A stretch of 48,536 bases of DNA from positions 137,557 through 186,092 of the forward strand of contig DWYC01000053.1 in the NCBI GenBank assembly GCA_019118925.1. The letters run 5' to 3'. Origin of the DNA: Candidatus Flavonifractor intestinipullorum. GTDB lineage: Bacteria; Bacillota; Clostridia; Oscillospirales; Oscillospiraceae. A model generated the notes under the pieces. The model saw nothing but the letters and a program-made list of their open reading frames with translations, searched no databases and had not been told where the DNA came from. Of this stretch, positions 8,057 to 15,413 are shown piece after piece. A program made the translations under genes and the position numbers. Position 1 is the first letter of the stretch. Each line of letters begins with the position of its first letter.

Positions 8057-8613
8057 CCCTCTACACCGCCCAGAGTACGCCGGTACTCCGGGCCATCGAG
8101 CGGGACGGAGTCTGCTTCTCACGGGCGGAATACGTCCGCCGGAAGTACGGGGAGAGCGCCCCCCTCTTTCTGACGGTTTACGGCTGGTTTGTTCAGAAGG
8201 CGGCGGAGCGGGTGCCTCCGCCAGAGGGGGCGCAGTTCCCCTACTGGGCCTTTGCGGAGACCAGCAGCATCGACCTCTCCAGCGCCGAGCACATCCTCAC
8301 GCTGGAAGTCCCCCGGGACCAGGCGGTCTTTTTCGACGTGTTCGACTGGAACCGGATTTTGCAGCTGCGCTACCTGGGTGAGAATGAGCAGCAGGAGCGG
8401 GAATTCCGCCAAGAACTGGAGCTGCGGGGCCTGGACAACCAGAAGGTGATGCTCTCCAGCTTTTATCCCGAGTGGAAGGGGCGCATTCTGGAGAGTTGGG
8501 AGCGGCTCTTCCGCTGGCATGAGCGCATTTGTGCGGGGGATACCTCCTGTGTGGGCAGCGTTCAGGCCGGACTGTGGTGTATCCGGCGGGAGTGGATCGT
8601 ATCCGGGCTGTGA
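8032..8613 (+). CDS. DUF3841-like protein, second of a tandem pair
   Basis: This is the downstream paralogue of the DUF3841-like gene. From ATG 8032 it has 193 residues. A second ATG at 8053, which gives MTLYTAQ and an ATGA overlap with the upstream stop, aligns better with the start of the family; the true start is one of these two. Shared motifs are QFPYWAFAET, FYPEWKGRILESWERLF and LWCIRREW. There is no membrane segment. The two copies have diverged, which suggests a heteromeric or specialised pair rather than a recent duplication. No function is known. Confidence 0.7.
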   Translation: MDDKRGTMTLYTAQSTPVLRAIERDGVCFSRAEYVRRKYGESAPLFLTVYGWFVQKAAERVPPPEGAQFPYWAFAETSSIDLSSAEHILTLEVPRDQAVFFDVFDWNRILQLRYLGENEQQEREFRQELELRGLDNQKVMLSSFYPEWKGRILESWERLFRWHERICAGDTSCVGSVQAGLWCIRREWIVSGL

Positions 8614-8673
8614 ATTCGGCCCGAACAGGGCGGAGGGATGTGCTCGCCGCATAGGCGTCCTGCGCGGACAGCG

Positions 8674-8783
8674 CCCCCTTTCTTTTCGCGAAAAGAAAGG
8701 GGGGAAAGAAAAGGCGGAGAGGGGAACTTCTCGTTCCCCTCTCCACTCCCCTCCAAAAGGGCGGCCTTTTTGGAGGCCGCCCT
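8674..8783. repeat. Cluster of three palindromes
   Basis: Three inverted repeats lie in a row after the DUF3841 pair. The first is a perfect 30-base palindrome at 8674-8703, with arms CCCCCTTTCTTTTCG and its complement. The second is a 12-pair stem at 8716-8744 with a 5-base loop. The third, at 8758-8783, is a 10-pair stem AGGGCGGCCT with a 6-base loop, which competes with an alternative stem using the flanking CCTCCAAAA and TTTTGGAGG. They may be REP-like intergenic elements or part of the 3' end of the transcript. Confidence 0.6.
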
Positions 8784-8842
8784 GATTGCCTGGGTACAAC
8801 GCTTTCCTCAGGCCGAGCAGGCGGCCCGTCCGGGCCGGACAA

Positions 8843-8874
8843 AAAAGCGCCCGTGGAATTCCACGGGCGCTTTT
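8843..8874 (-). terminator. Bidirectional terminator between aspS and the DUF3841 pair
   Basis: This is a perfect 32-base palindrome with arms AAAAGCGCCCGTGGAA and TTCCACGGGCGCTTTT, giving a T-run on both strands. It ends the minus-strand hisS-aspS transcript 13 bases after the aspS stop and can stop plus-strand transcripts too. Confidence 0.85.
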
Positions 8875-8887
8875 GCTATGGCTGCGC

Positions 8888-10687
8888 TTATTCGGCAGAC
8901 TCTTCTTCCTTCTTGGTGCAGACGATATTCAGCTCGTCCAGCTGCTTGGGGTCCACGAAAGAGGGGGCGCCCATCATCAGGTCCTGGGCGTTCTTGTTCA
9001 TGGGGAAGGGGATGATCTCCCGGATGGAGTCCTCGCCGGCCAGCAGCATGACCATGCGGTCCACGCCGGGAGCGATGCCCGCGTGGGGAGGCGCACCGTA
9101 GGTGAAGGCGTTGTACATGGCGGGGAATTTGGCCTTCACGTCGTCCTCGCCCAGGCGGACGAGCTGGAAGGCCTCGATCATGATCTCCGGGTCGTGGTTC
9201 CGCACTGCGCCGGAGGAGAGCTCCACGCCGTTGCACACCAGGTCGTACTGGAAGGCGGTGATGGAGAGGGGGTCCACCTCGCCGGCGGCGGCCTTCTTCA
9301 GGATCTCCAGGCCGCCGTTGGGCATGGAGAAGGGGTTGTGGCAGAACTCCAGCTGACCGGACTCCTCGCCGATCTCGTACATGGGGAAGTCCACGATCCA
9401 GCAGAACTCGTAGCGCTCCTTGTCGAAGTGCTGGGGGGCCAGGGCGACGGCCTGCTTGAGGAGGACGCCGGCGGTCTTCTGGGCGGTGAGCTTCTTCCCG
9501 GCGGTGAGGCCCACAAAGGTGCCCGGCTCCAGACCCAGGGTGGAGACCACCTGGTCCTTGATGGGCTGGACAAACTTGGCGATGCCGCCCACGATCTCGC
9601 CCTTCTCGTCCAGACGGAACCAGTAGGCCTTCTGGCCGGACTGGACCTCCACGTCGGCGCAGAGCTTGTCGATCTGCTTGCGGGTGGCGGTGAAGCCGGT
9701 GATGGGCACAGCCTTGACGGTGTTGCCCTCGAAGGGCCCGAAGCCGCAGCCGGCGAGGACCTCGGTGGCGTCTTTCACCGTCAGGTCGATACGAAGATCG
9801 GGCTTGTCGGTGCCGTAGGTCTCCATGGCGTCCAGGTAGCTGACCCGGCGGAAGGGGGCGGTGGAGGCGGTGTTGTAGGTGCCGTACTTGGCGAAGATGG
9901 GGGGAAGCACGTCCTCCAGCACGGCGAATACGTCCTCCTGGCCGGCAAAGGCCATCTCCATATCCAGCTGATAGAACTCGCCGGGGGAGCGGTCGCCCCG
10001 GGCGTCCTCATCCCGGAAGCAGGGGGCGATCTGGAAGTATTTATCAAAGCCGGAGGCCATCAGCAGCTGCTTGAACTGCTGGGGGGCCTGGGGCAGGGCG
10101 TAGAACTTGCCGGGATGTTTTCTACTGGGCACCAGATAGTCTCTCGCACCTTCCGGCGAAGAGGCGGTGAGGATGGGGGTGGTGATCTCCAGGAAGCCGT
10201 GGTCGATCATGGCCGCGCGCAGGGCGGCCACCACGTTGGAGCGCAGGATGATGTTCTCCTTCACCGCCGGGTTGCGCAGGTCCAGATAGCGGTACTTCAG
10301 ACGGGCGGACTCGTCGGCCTCCCGGCTGCGGTTGATCTGGAAGGGCAGCTCGTTGTGGCGGCAGCGGCCCAGGACGGTGATGGCGGTGGGCACCACCTCG
10401 ATGTCGCCGGTGGGGAGCTTGGAATTCTTGCTGTCCCGCTCCCGCACGACGCCGGTGACCTGGATGGCCGACTCCTTGTTCAGGGGTTTGACCAGGCGCA
10501 TCATCTCCTCGGTCTCAATGACCACCTGAGTGGTGCCGTAGAAATCCCGGAGAACCACGAAGGCGAAGTTCTGGCCCACCTCCCGGATGTTTTCAAGAAA
10601 ACCGGCCAGGGTGACGGTCTGGCCCACATGCTCCAGACGGAGTTCCCCACAGGTGTGGGTGCGGTAGGCAGTGCGTACACGATCCAT
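8888..10687 (-). CDS. aspS: Aspartyl-tRNA synthetase
   Basis: The 599-residue class II synthetase charges tRNA-Asp with aspartate. An N-terminal OB-fold anticodon-binding domain occupies about residues 1-105. The catalytic core has motif 2 in CFRDEDARGDRSPGEFYQ, and motif 3 in GIAPGVDRMVMLL near the C-terminus. The bacterial-type GAD insertion lies between them, so the length is normal for bacterial AspRS. It is the second gene of the hisS-aspS operon, 75 bases downstream of hisS, and shares the T-box leader at 12120-12400. The ATG at 10687 has GGAG ten bases upstream. Whether the enzyme also charges tRNA-Asn cannot be read safely by eye. Confidence 0.96.
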   Translation of the reverse strand: MDRVRTAYRTHTCGELRLEHVGQTVTLAGFLENIREVGQNFAFVVLRDFYGTTQVVIETEEMMRLVKPLNKESAIQVTGVVRERDSKNSKLPTGDIEVVPTAITVLGRCRHNELPFQINRSREADESARLKYRYLDLRNPAVKENIILRSNVVAALRAAMIDHGFLEITTPILTASSPEGARDYLVPSRKHPGKFYALPQAPQQFKQLLMASGFDKYFQIAPCFRDEDARGDRSPGEFYQLDMEMAFAGQEDVFAVLEDVLPPIFAKYGTYNTASTAPFRRVSYLDAMETYGTDKPDLRIDLTVKDATEVLAGCGFGPFEGNTVKAVPITGFTATRKQIDKLCADVEVQSGQKAYWFRLDEKGEIVGGIAKFVQPIKDQVVSTLGLEPGTFVGLTAGKKLTAQKTAGVLLKQAVALAPQHFDKERYEFCWIVDFPMYEIGEESGQLEFCHNPFSMPNGGLEILKKAAAGEVDPLSITAFQYDLVCNGVELSSGAVRNHDPEIMIEAFQLVRLGEDDVKAKFPAMYNAFTYGAPPHAGIAPGVDRMVMLLAGEDSIREIIPFPMNKNAQDLMMGAPSFVDPKQLDELNIVCTKKEEESAE

Positions 10688-10762
10688 GTCTGTTCAACTC
10701 CAATTTGTAATATAAAATTTAGTATCAACGGATTGTTTTAAATCATGCGCCCAATTGGCGGG

Positions 10763-12112
10763 TTAGTCCCGGTCGCGGATGGGCGCACCGGCGTTGCGGG
10801 CGGCCAGGCCGGAGCGGATGCGCGCAATGGCCTCGTCCACGCTCTGGGTGAGCTGCTCGCCGGTGGACAGGTCCTTGACGGCGGCCAGACCGGCCTGAAT
10901 TTCGTCCTCCCCCAGGAAGACGACGTACGGGATGCCCAGCTTATCGGCATAGCCGATCTTCTGCTTGAACTTCTTGCGCTCGGTGTAGAGCTGGGTGCGC
11001 AGGCCGGCGGCGCGGAACCGGGTGGCCAGGGTAATGGCGGGGGAGAGGTCCTCCGTCATGGGCAGCACCAGCACGTCCGCCGGGGCGGTGAGCAGGTCGT
11101 CGTTGAGGTACTTCTGATCCTCCAGCACGAAGAAGAGCCGGGTCAGACCGATGGAGATACCCACGCCGGGGAGCTGCTTGTTGGTGTAGTACTCGGCCAG
11201 ATTGTCATAGCGGCCGCCGGAGCAGATGGAGCCGATCTCCGGGTGGTCCAGCATGGCGGTCTCATAGACGGTGCCGGTGTAGTAGTCCAGGCCCCGGGCG
11301 ATGGTCAGGTCCACTTTATAGTGGTCCTCGGGTACGCCGAAGGCGGAGAGGTACTGGACCACCGTGGAGAGCTCCTCCACGCCCCGGTCGAAGAGCTCAT
11401 TTTTGCCCTTCAGAGCGGCGAGGGCCTCCATGGGCTGATCGGTGGAGAGAAGTTCCAGCAGCTGCCCGGCGGTTTCGGCGGGCACGGCAAAGTCGTTCAC
11501 CAGCAGCTCTTTCACTTTCTCGGGGCCGATCTTCTCCAGCTTGTCGATGGTGCGCATCACGTCGGCCGACTGCGCCTCCAGACCCAGGAGCGCGAAGAGG
11601 CCGTTTAGCACCTTCCGGTTGTTGAGCCGGATCTGGAAGCGCTTGAGGCCCAGGGCGGTGAAGGTCTGATAGATGATGGAGGGAATCTCGGCCTCGTTGA
11701 CGATGTCCAGGCTGCCGTCGCCGATGACGTCGATGTCGGCCTGATAGAACTCCCGGAAGCGGCCCCGCTGGGCCCGCTCGCCCCGGTAGACCTTGCCGAT
11801 CTGGAAGCGGCGGAAAGGGAAGGTGAGCTCCCCGCTGTGGAGAGCCACATATTTGGCCAGGGGCACCGTCAGGTCAAAGCGCAGCGAGAGGTCGGTGTCC
11901 CCCTTGGTGAAGCGGTAGATCTGCTTCTCGGTCTCGCCGCCGCCCTTGGCCAGGAGCACTTCGCTGGCCTCGATGGCGGGGGTGTCCAGGGGGGTGAAGC
12001 CGTAGAGGGCGTAGGTCTTGCGGAGAATCTCCACCATCCGGTCGAACTGGACCTGCCGCTGGGGCAGTAATTCCATAAAACCGGAGAGGGTGCGTGGTTT
12101 GATGCGGTCCAT
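10763..12112 (-). CDS. hisS: Histidyl-tRNA synthetase
   Basis: The 449-residue class II synthetase charges tRNA-His. Motif 2 lies in YRGERAQRGRFREFYQ, and the HisRS-specific signatures LDYYTGTVYE and GGRYDNLA are present. The C-terminal anticodon-binding domain covers about residues 340-435. The start is ATG 12112 (MDRIKPRTLSG) because AAAAAGGAGCG lies just before it. Further upstream is the T-box leader, which is non-coding even though the frame stays open. It is first in the hisS-aspS operon, a common Firmicutes pairing. Confidence 0.96.
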   Translation of the reverse strand: MDRIKPRTLSGFMELLPQRQVQFDRMVEILRKTYALYGFTPLDTPAIEASEVLLAKGGGETEKQIYRFTKGDTDLSLRFDLTVPLAKYVALHSGELTFPFRRFQIGKVYRGERAQRGRFREFYQADIDVIGDGSLDIVNEAEIPSIIYQTFTALGLKRFQIRLNNRKVLNGLFALLGLEAQSADVMRTIDKLEKIGPEKVKELLVNDFAVPAETAGQLLELLSTDQPMEALAALKGKNELFDRGVEELSTVVQYLSAFGVPEDHYKVDLTIARGLDYYTGTVYETAMLDHPEIGSICSGGRYDNLAEYYTNKQLPGVGISIGLTRLFFVLEDQKYLNDDLLTAPADVLVLPMTEDLSPAITLATRFRAAGLRTQLYTERKKFKQKIGYADKLGIPYVVFLGEDEIQAGLAAVKDLSTGEQLTQSVDEAIARIRSGLAARNAGAPIRDRD

Positions 12113-12150
12113 AGTAACGCTCCTTTTTGATGGAATGGAGGGCCGGAAGG

Positions 12151-12400
12151 CAGGCAAAAAGCGCTTTCGTCCCCCATCTATGGGACGAAAGCGCCTGCTT
12201 CCGTGGTGCCACCCATGTTCAGCGGAGCGGGGCTCCGCCCTTTGTCCTTCTGGTGCGGGAAGGAGACCGCGCCCGTCTCCGGGCCCGCTGTTGAAGCCGT
12301 CTCCCGTCCTCCTGTCCGCAGGCGCTTCCAGCCAAAGGCGCCTTTCTCTGTCCGGCGGTGTGGGCGGTACTTGCCCCGTCATTGCGGTTTTGCTCCTAGA
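12151..12400 (-). promoter_or_regulatory. T-box riboswitch leader of hisS-aspS
   Basis: The minus-strand leader holds the T-box core GGGTGGCACCACG (12203-12215), followed by a terminator whose arms GCGCTTTCGTCCC (12180-12195 side) and GGGACGAAAGCGC (12160-12175 side) end in TTTTT. Upstream it shows stem I elements: AGAGAAAGG and a GGCGC/GCGCC apical hairpin with GGCTGGAA in the loop. T-boxes bind uncharged tRNA and let transcription continue when the amino acid is short. The bulge reads UGGC, which would pair with a tRNA ending GCCA, fitting tRNA-Asp (discriminator G) rather than tRNA-His (C). The specifier codon was not placed with certainty, though GAC triplets occur on the 3' side of stem I. 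Confidence 0.88.
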
Positions 12401-12428
12401 GCTTATCTCAAACGGGGAAAAAAGTCAA
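12400..12428 (-). promoter_or_regulatory. Promoter of the hisS-aspS operon
   Basis: Minus strand TTGACT (12423-12428), 17-base spacer, TAAGCT (12400-12405), directly before the T-box leader. Confidence 0.65.
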
Positions 12429-12439
12429 CCCAATCCGGA

Positions 12440-12474
12440 AAAAACTCCGCCTGTCTCCGGGCCGGACAGGGGAA
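12440..12474 (-). terminator. Probable terminator after the mgsA-like gene
   Basis: On the minus strand CCTGTC and GACAGG pair around a GC-rich loop and are followed by CGGAG and TTTTTT. The stem is short, so this is moderately supported. It would end the minD-mgsA unit before the hisS promoter. Confidence 0.5.
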
Positions 12475-12530
12475 ACCTCTGCCTGGGCATGAGGGAAGAG
12501 GCCCTGTCCGTTGGGAACGCGGAGGCGGGA

Positions 12531-12947
12531 TCAGGCGGTAAACGGCTTGGTCTTGGGGTTGATGATATCCCGCCAGTCCAGGTCGCCCCGCTCCAGACCG
12601 TGGATGAGCATCTCGGCGGTGGCCACATTGGTGGCGAAGGGGATGTTATAGGTGTCGCACAGGCGGGTGATATAGCGCAGGTCCTTGTCCATATCCTCCG
12701 ACTGCGGGTCGGAGAAGAAGAGAACCATATCGATCTCGTTGTAGGCGATGCGGGCGCCGATCTGCTGGATTCCGCCGTGCTCGTGGGACAAAAAGAGATG
12801 GACAAACAGACCGGTGGCCTCCGAGACGCTCTTGCCGGTGGTGTTGGTGGCGCACAGCGTATGCTTGGAGAGAACGCCGCAGTAGGCGATACAGAATTGA
12901 ATCATGAGCTCTTTTTTTCGGTCGTGGCTCATCAGGGCAATATTCAT
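12531..12947 (-). CDS. Methylglyoxal-synthase-like protein with altered active site
   Basis: The 138-residue protein has the methylglyoxal synthase fold across its length, including MNIALMSHDRKKE, CATNTTGKSVSEATGL, the Q-Q-x-G-A-x-I segment and IPFATNVATAE. True enzymes turn dihydroxyacetone phosphate into methylglyoxal. The catalytic Asp of the GGDQQ motif (Asp71 in E. coli) is replaced by Ile (HGGIQQIG here). The active-site His (His98 in E. coli) aligns with Met in SEDMDKDL; the second Asp (101) seems kept. The TGTTG phosphate loop reads TNTTG. Normal activity is therefore doubtful. ATG 12947 has AGAGGAG nine bases before it. The gene lies 53 bases after minD, an association also seen in other clostridia. 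Confidence 0.8.
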   Translation of the reverse strand: MNIALMSHDRKKELMIQFCIAYCGVLSKHTLCATNTTGKSVSEATGLFVHLFLSHEHGGIQQIGARIAYNEIDMVLFFSDPQSEDMDKDLRYITRLCDTYNIPFATNVATAEMLIHGLERGDLDWRDIINPKTKPFTA

Positions 12948-13000
12948 ATCAAAAAACTCCTCTCTCATGGTTGAGATCATCGGATGGAGTCCAGGGACCT

Positions 13001-13741
13001 TCAGCGCAGACGCATCAGGGGGACGCGTTCCCCCTCCAGCCGGCGGGCAATGTTCAGATAGGCCCGGGCCGCGCCCCAGCGGGCCATTAGAATGAGGGGC
13101 TCCCCCCGGTTGGCGGCCAGCATGACCTGGGGGTCCTCGGGTACGATGCCCAGAAGGGGCAGGCCCGCGGTGTCCATGGCGTCGTCGATTGTCGTGTGAA
13201 GCTGGCGCAGCAGTTTGGGCTGGATGCGGTTGACCACCAGATGGATGTGCCCCATCCGGTGTACCAGCTCTCCCACGGTGCGCTGGGCGTCCCGCAGGGC
13301 GGAGGCGTCGGTGGTGGAGACCACAATGGCCCGGTCGGCTCCGCACACCGCCATGCGAAAACCGCCGCCCAGACCGGCGGGGGAGTCCATCAGGATGTAG
13401 TCAAAACGGGACTTGGCCTGGAGAAGGAAGGTTCTCAAATCGGCCTCGGTAATATGGTCCCGGGGCGCGGTGAGGGGGGCGGTGAGCAGATACAGCCCCT
13501 GAATGACCGGATGGGGGACCGCCGCCTTTTCCAAGGTGGTGCGGCCGGAGAGGACATCGGTAAAATCCATCAGGGCCCGGTCGCTCATGCCCAGCGTCAG
13601 GTCCAGATTGCGCAGGCCGATGTCCATGTCCACACAGAGCACCCGGCGGCCCAGCGCGGCCAGGCAGGAGGCGACCCCGCCCGTCAGCGAGGTTTTCCCC
13701 GTCCCACCTTTGCCGGAAGTGATGACAATTGCAGTCGACAT
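13001..13741 (-). CDS. minD: MinD-like septum-site ATPase
   Basis: The 246-residue P-loop ATPase matches MinD, which in other bacteria places the division site by recruiting MinC to the membrane. The deviant Walker A is GKGGTGKTS (10-18), with signature Lys11 and Lys16. The switch region VDMDIGLRNLDLTLG (about 38-52) is nearly identical to MinD. DSPAGLGGG and GIVPEDPQV follow. The usual C-terminal amphipathic membrane-targeting helix after residue 245 is missing or very short; the protein ends in RRLEGERVPLMRLR. No minC or minE is nearby. The ATG 13741 has AGGGAGGC, and a promoter lies at 13768-13796. A MinD-family protein of other function remains possible. Confidence 0.82.
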   Translation of the reverse strand: MSTAIVITSGKGGTGKTSLTGGVASCLAALGRRVLCVDMDIGLRNLDLTLGMSDRALMDFTDVLSGRTTLEKAAVPHPVIQGLYLLTAPLTAPRDHITEADLRTFLLQAKSRFDYILMDSPAGLGGGFRMAVCGADRAIVVSTTDASALRDAQRTVGELVHRMGHIHLVVNRIQPKLLRQLHTTIDDAMDTAGLPLLGIVPEDPQVMLAANRGEPLILMARWGAARAYLNIARRLEGERVPLMRLR

Positions 13742-13767
13742 AGTAGCCTCCCTACTGCTGCCAGTCT

Positions 13768-13796
13768 ACTTTATCACGGATTTGGAAGAAATACAA
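13768..13796 (-). promoter_or_regulatory. Promoter of the minD-mgsA unit
   Basis: Minus strand TTGTAT (13791-13796), 17-base spacer, TAAAGT (13768-13773), 27 bases before the minD ATG. Confidence 0.55.
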
Positions 13797-13867
13797 TGGC
13801 TGTACTGGCTTTTTTTGTGCAAATCGTAAATATTTTTTAGACTGAATATTCTAATTTCCGAAATAAG

Positions 13868-14584
13868 TCAATGGAGAGGTGATTTCTGTATCTTAGCCCA
13901 TCTTCTGGGGTAGCCTTTGGGGGTAGGGGTGGATTTTTCCACGACGACCACCCGGTGCACCACCTGGGAGCCGGGGATAGTGTAGTCCACCGATGGACGG
14001 AGGATTCCCCCCAGGCGGCGCAGTCCGCCCGCGGCCCGGGAGAGCTCCTCCTCGCAGTCCACCGCCTTCATGGCCAGGAAGCGCCCGCCCACCTTGACAT
14101 AGGGCAGGCACAGCTCCCCCAGGACCTCCAGAGAGGCCACCGCCCGTGCGGTGGCAAAATCAAAGCCGTCCCGCCAGGGGGGCTGGAGGGAGGGTTCCTC
14201 GGCCCGGGCGTGAAGGGTCTCCACACCGGTCAGGCCAAGATGATTGGCCACCTCTGAGAGCCAATGGAGACGCTTATTCAAACTGTCCAGCAGGACGACC
14301 CGGGCTGAGGGGACCAGAATGCGCAGCACCATACCCGGGAAACCGGCGCCGGTCCCCACGTCGATGATGTGCCGGCCGGCAAAGTCGGCGCAGGTCAGCA
14401 GAGCGGCACAGTCCAGCATGTGGAGCTTGACCACCTGATCGGGGTCGGTGATGGCGGTGAGATTCATGACCTGATTTTTCTCCAGCAGCAGGCGGCCATA
14501 TTCGGCCAGCTGTTCCGGGGCCTCCCGGGGGACCCGGTCCAGGAGGCCCAGCTCCGCCAGACCGCTGCGGATGGCTTCTTCCAT
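13868..14584 (-). CDS. rsmG: 16S rRNA (guanine527-N7)-methyltransferase
   Basis: The 238-residue SAM-dependent enzyme methylates G527 of 16S rRNA. The SAM-binding motif is IIDVGTGAGFPGMVL (about residues 72-86). Conserved LLEKNQVMNLTAI and LLDSLNKRLHWL follow, with the ATARAVASLEVL segment near the middle. The C-terminus has a basic extension (TPKGYPRRWAKIQKSPL), normal for RsmG. The ATG at 14584 is preceded by GGGAGGAAATTGAT and begins right after the stop of the small membrane protein gene (14586), so it is translationally linked. rsmG normally sits beside noc/parA/parB near oriC, as it nearly does here. Confidence 0.94.
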   Translation of the reverse strand: MEEAIRSGLAELGLLDRVPREAPEQLAEYGRLLLEKNQVMNLTAITDPDQVVKLHMLDCAALLTCADFAGRHIIDVGTGAGFPGMVLRILVPSARVVLLDSLNKRLHWLSEVANHLGLTGVETLHARAEEPSLQPPWRDGFDFATARAVASLEVLGELCLPYVKVGGRFLAMKAVDCEEELSRAAGGLRRLGGILRPSVDYTIPGSQVVHRVVVVEKSTPTPKGYPRRWAKIQKSPLH

Positions 14585-14585
14585 A

Positions 14586-14927
14586 TCAATTTCCTCCCAG
14601 AGCGGCGGCCAGGGCCACAAGCCCGGTGACCAGATTGACAAGGCAGGCCAGCGCGGCCAGAATACCCAACACGAGCATGGGGGTTTTCCGCACATCCCGC
14701 CAGCGGAGAAAGGCCACCGCCGCCAGCCCGCCGCAGGCGGGGAAGAGGAGGATGCCGGGAATGCCGTGGAGGGGCTCGCCGGTGGCCATATTGTAAGTGG
14801 TGAGGAGGACCAGAATGACCATATACACCACACCCATCCAGGCCAGCGCCCGCTTCACGGGGGAGGCCGGGGTGTAAGAGGGCCGGTTCTCCTGGGAATC
14901 CGGGGGTCGTTTGGACGGTTCAGACAT
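14586..14927 (-). CDS. Small three-helix membrane protein of unknown function
   Basis: This 113-residue protein has a polar N-terminus of about 25 residues (MSEPSKRPPDSQENRPSYT) and three hydrophobic segments, near 28-46, 57-74 and 83-110. I recognise no family. Its ATG shares a base with the mscL stop (TGATG at 14927-14929), and its own stop lies one base before the rsmG start, so it is fixed between two conserved genes in a tightly coupled operon. Topology suggests an inner-membrane location. Confidence 0.75.
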   Translation of the reverse strand: MSEPSKRPPDSQENRPSYTPASPVKRALAWMGVVYMVILVLLTTYNMATGEPLHGIPGILLFPACGGLAAVAFLRWRDVRKTPMLVLGILAALACLVNLVTGLVALAAALGGN

Positions 14928-15337
14928 CAGTTTTTCTCCTTCAGCAGATCGCGGATCTCCGTGAGCAGGACTTCCTCCGCCGGAGGCGCCGGAGGCGGGG
15001 CGGGAGCGGCCTGCTCTTTTTGATAGAGACGGTTAAAGACCTTCACAATACAGAATACCACAAAGGCCATGATAAAAAAGTTGAGCACGGCGTTGATAAA
15101 ATTCCCGATCATCAGATCGCCGCCCCCGGGCAGGTGAATGGACAGGGCCGCCAGGGCCTCGTTGCCCCCGGCGAAGATGCCCAGAATGGGATTGAAGATG
15201 TCGTTCACCAAAGAATCGGTGATGGCCTTGAAGGCGCCGCCGATGATGACGCCTACGGCCAAATCCATCACATTGCCCCGGGCGATGAATTTGCGGAATT
15301 CGGCGAGAAAGCCGGTGGTCTTTTCTTTTGCAGACAT
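14927..15337 (-). CDS. mscL: Large-conductance mechanosensitive channel
   Basis: The 136-residue protein is MscL, which opens under membrane tension to release solutes during osmotic downshock. The N-terminal helix FRKFIARGNVMDLAVGVIIG is diagnostic and forms TM1. A loop rich in Gly and hydrophobic residues follows, then TM2 (NFINAVLNFFIMAFVVFCIVK without break) near residues 78-100. The C-terminal bundle helix EEVLLTEIRDLLKEK comes after a Pro/Ala linker (PAPPPAPPA). The ATG at 15337 has GAGGAG. It heads an operon with a small membrane protein and rsmG. Confidence 0.95.
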   Translation of the reverse strand: MSAKEKTTGFLAEFRKFIARGNVMDLAVGVIIGGAFKAITDSLVNDIFNPILGIFAGGNEALAALSIHLPGGGDLMIGNFINAVLNFFIMAFVVFCIVKVFNRLYQKEQAAPAPPPAPPAEEVLLTEIRDLLKEKN

Positions 15338-15355
15338 AACATATTCTCCTCATGG

Positions 15356-15386
15356 AAAAATGGGACGGCGGAAACCCGCCGCCCCA
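15356..15386 (-). terminator. Intrinsic terminator after serS
   Basis: On the minus strand TGGGGCGGCGGG and CCGCCGTCCCA form the stem (15361-15386), followed by TTTTT (15356-15360). It separates serS from mscL. Confidence 0.85.
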
Positions 15387-15413
15387 TTGGATGGTTCCTG
15401 CGCTGGGTGTGGA

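Noticed and set aside
8786-10741. 651-codon plus-strand open frame opposite aspS
   Set aside because: Antisense shadow of aspS with Gly/Val/Leu/His-rich, meaningless composition.
12113-12382. N-terminal extension of hisS by 90 codons
   Set aside because: This stretch is the T-box leader; the true start has a ribosome binding site and the normal HisRS N-terminus.
13868-14833. rsmG extended upstream to 321 residues
   Set aside because: The extra part overlaps the small membrane protein gene in another frame; the start at 14584 has a good ribosome binding site.
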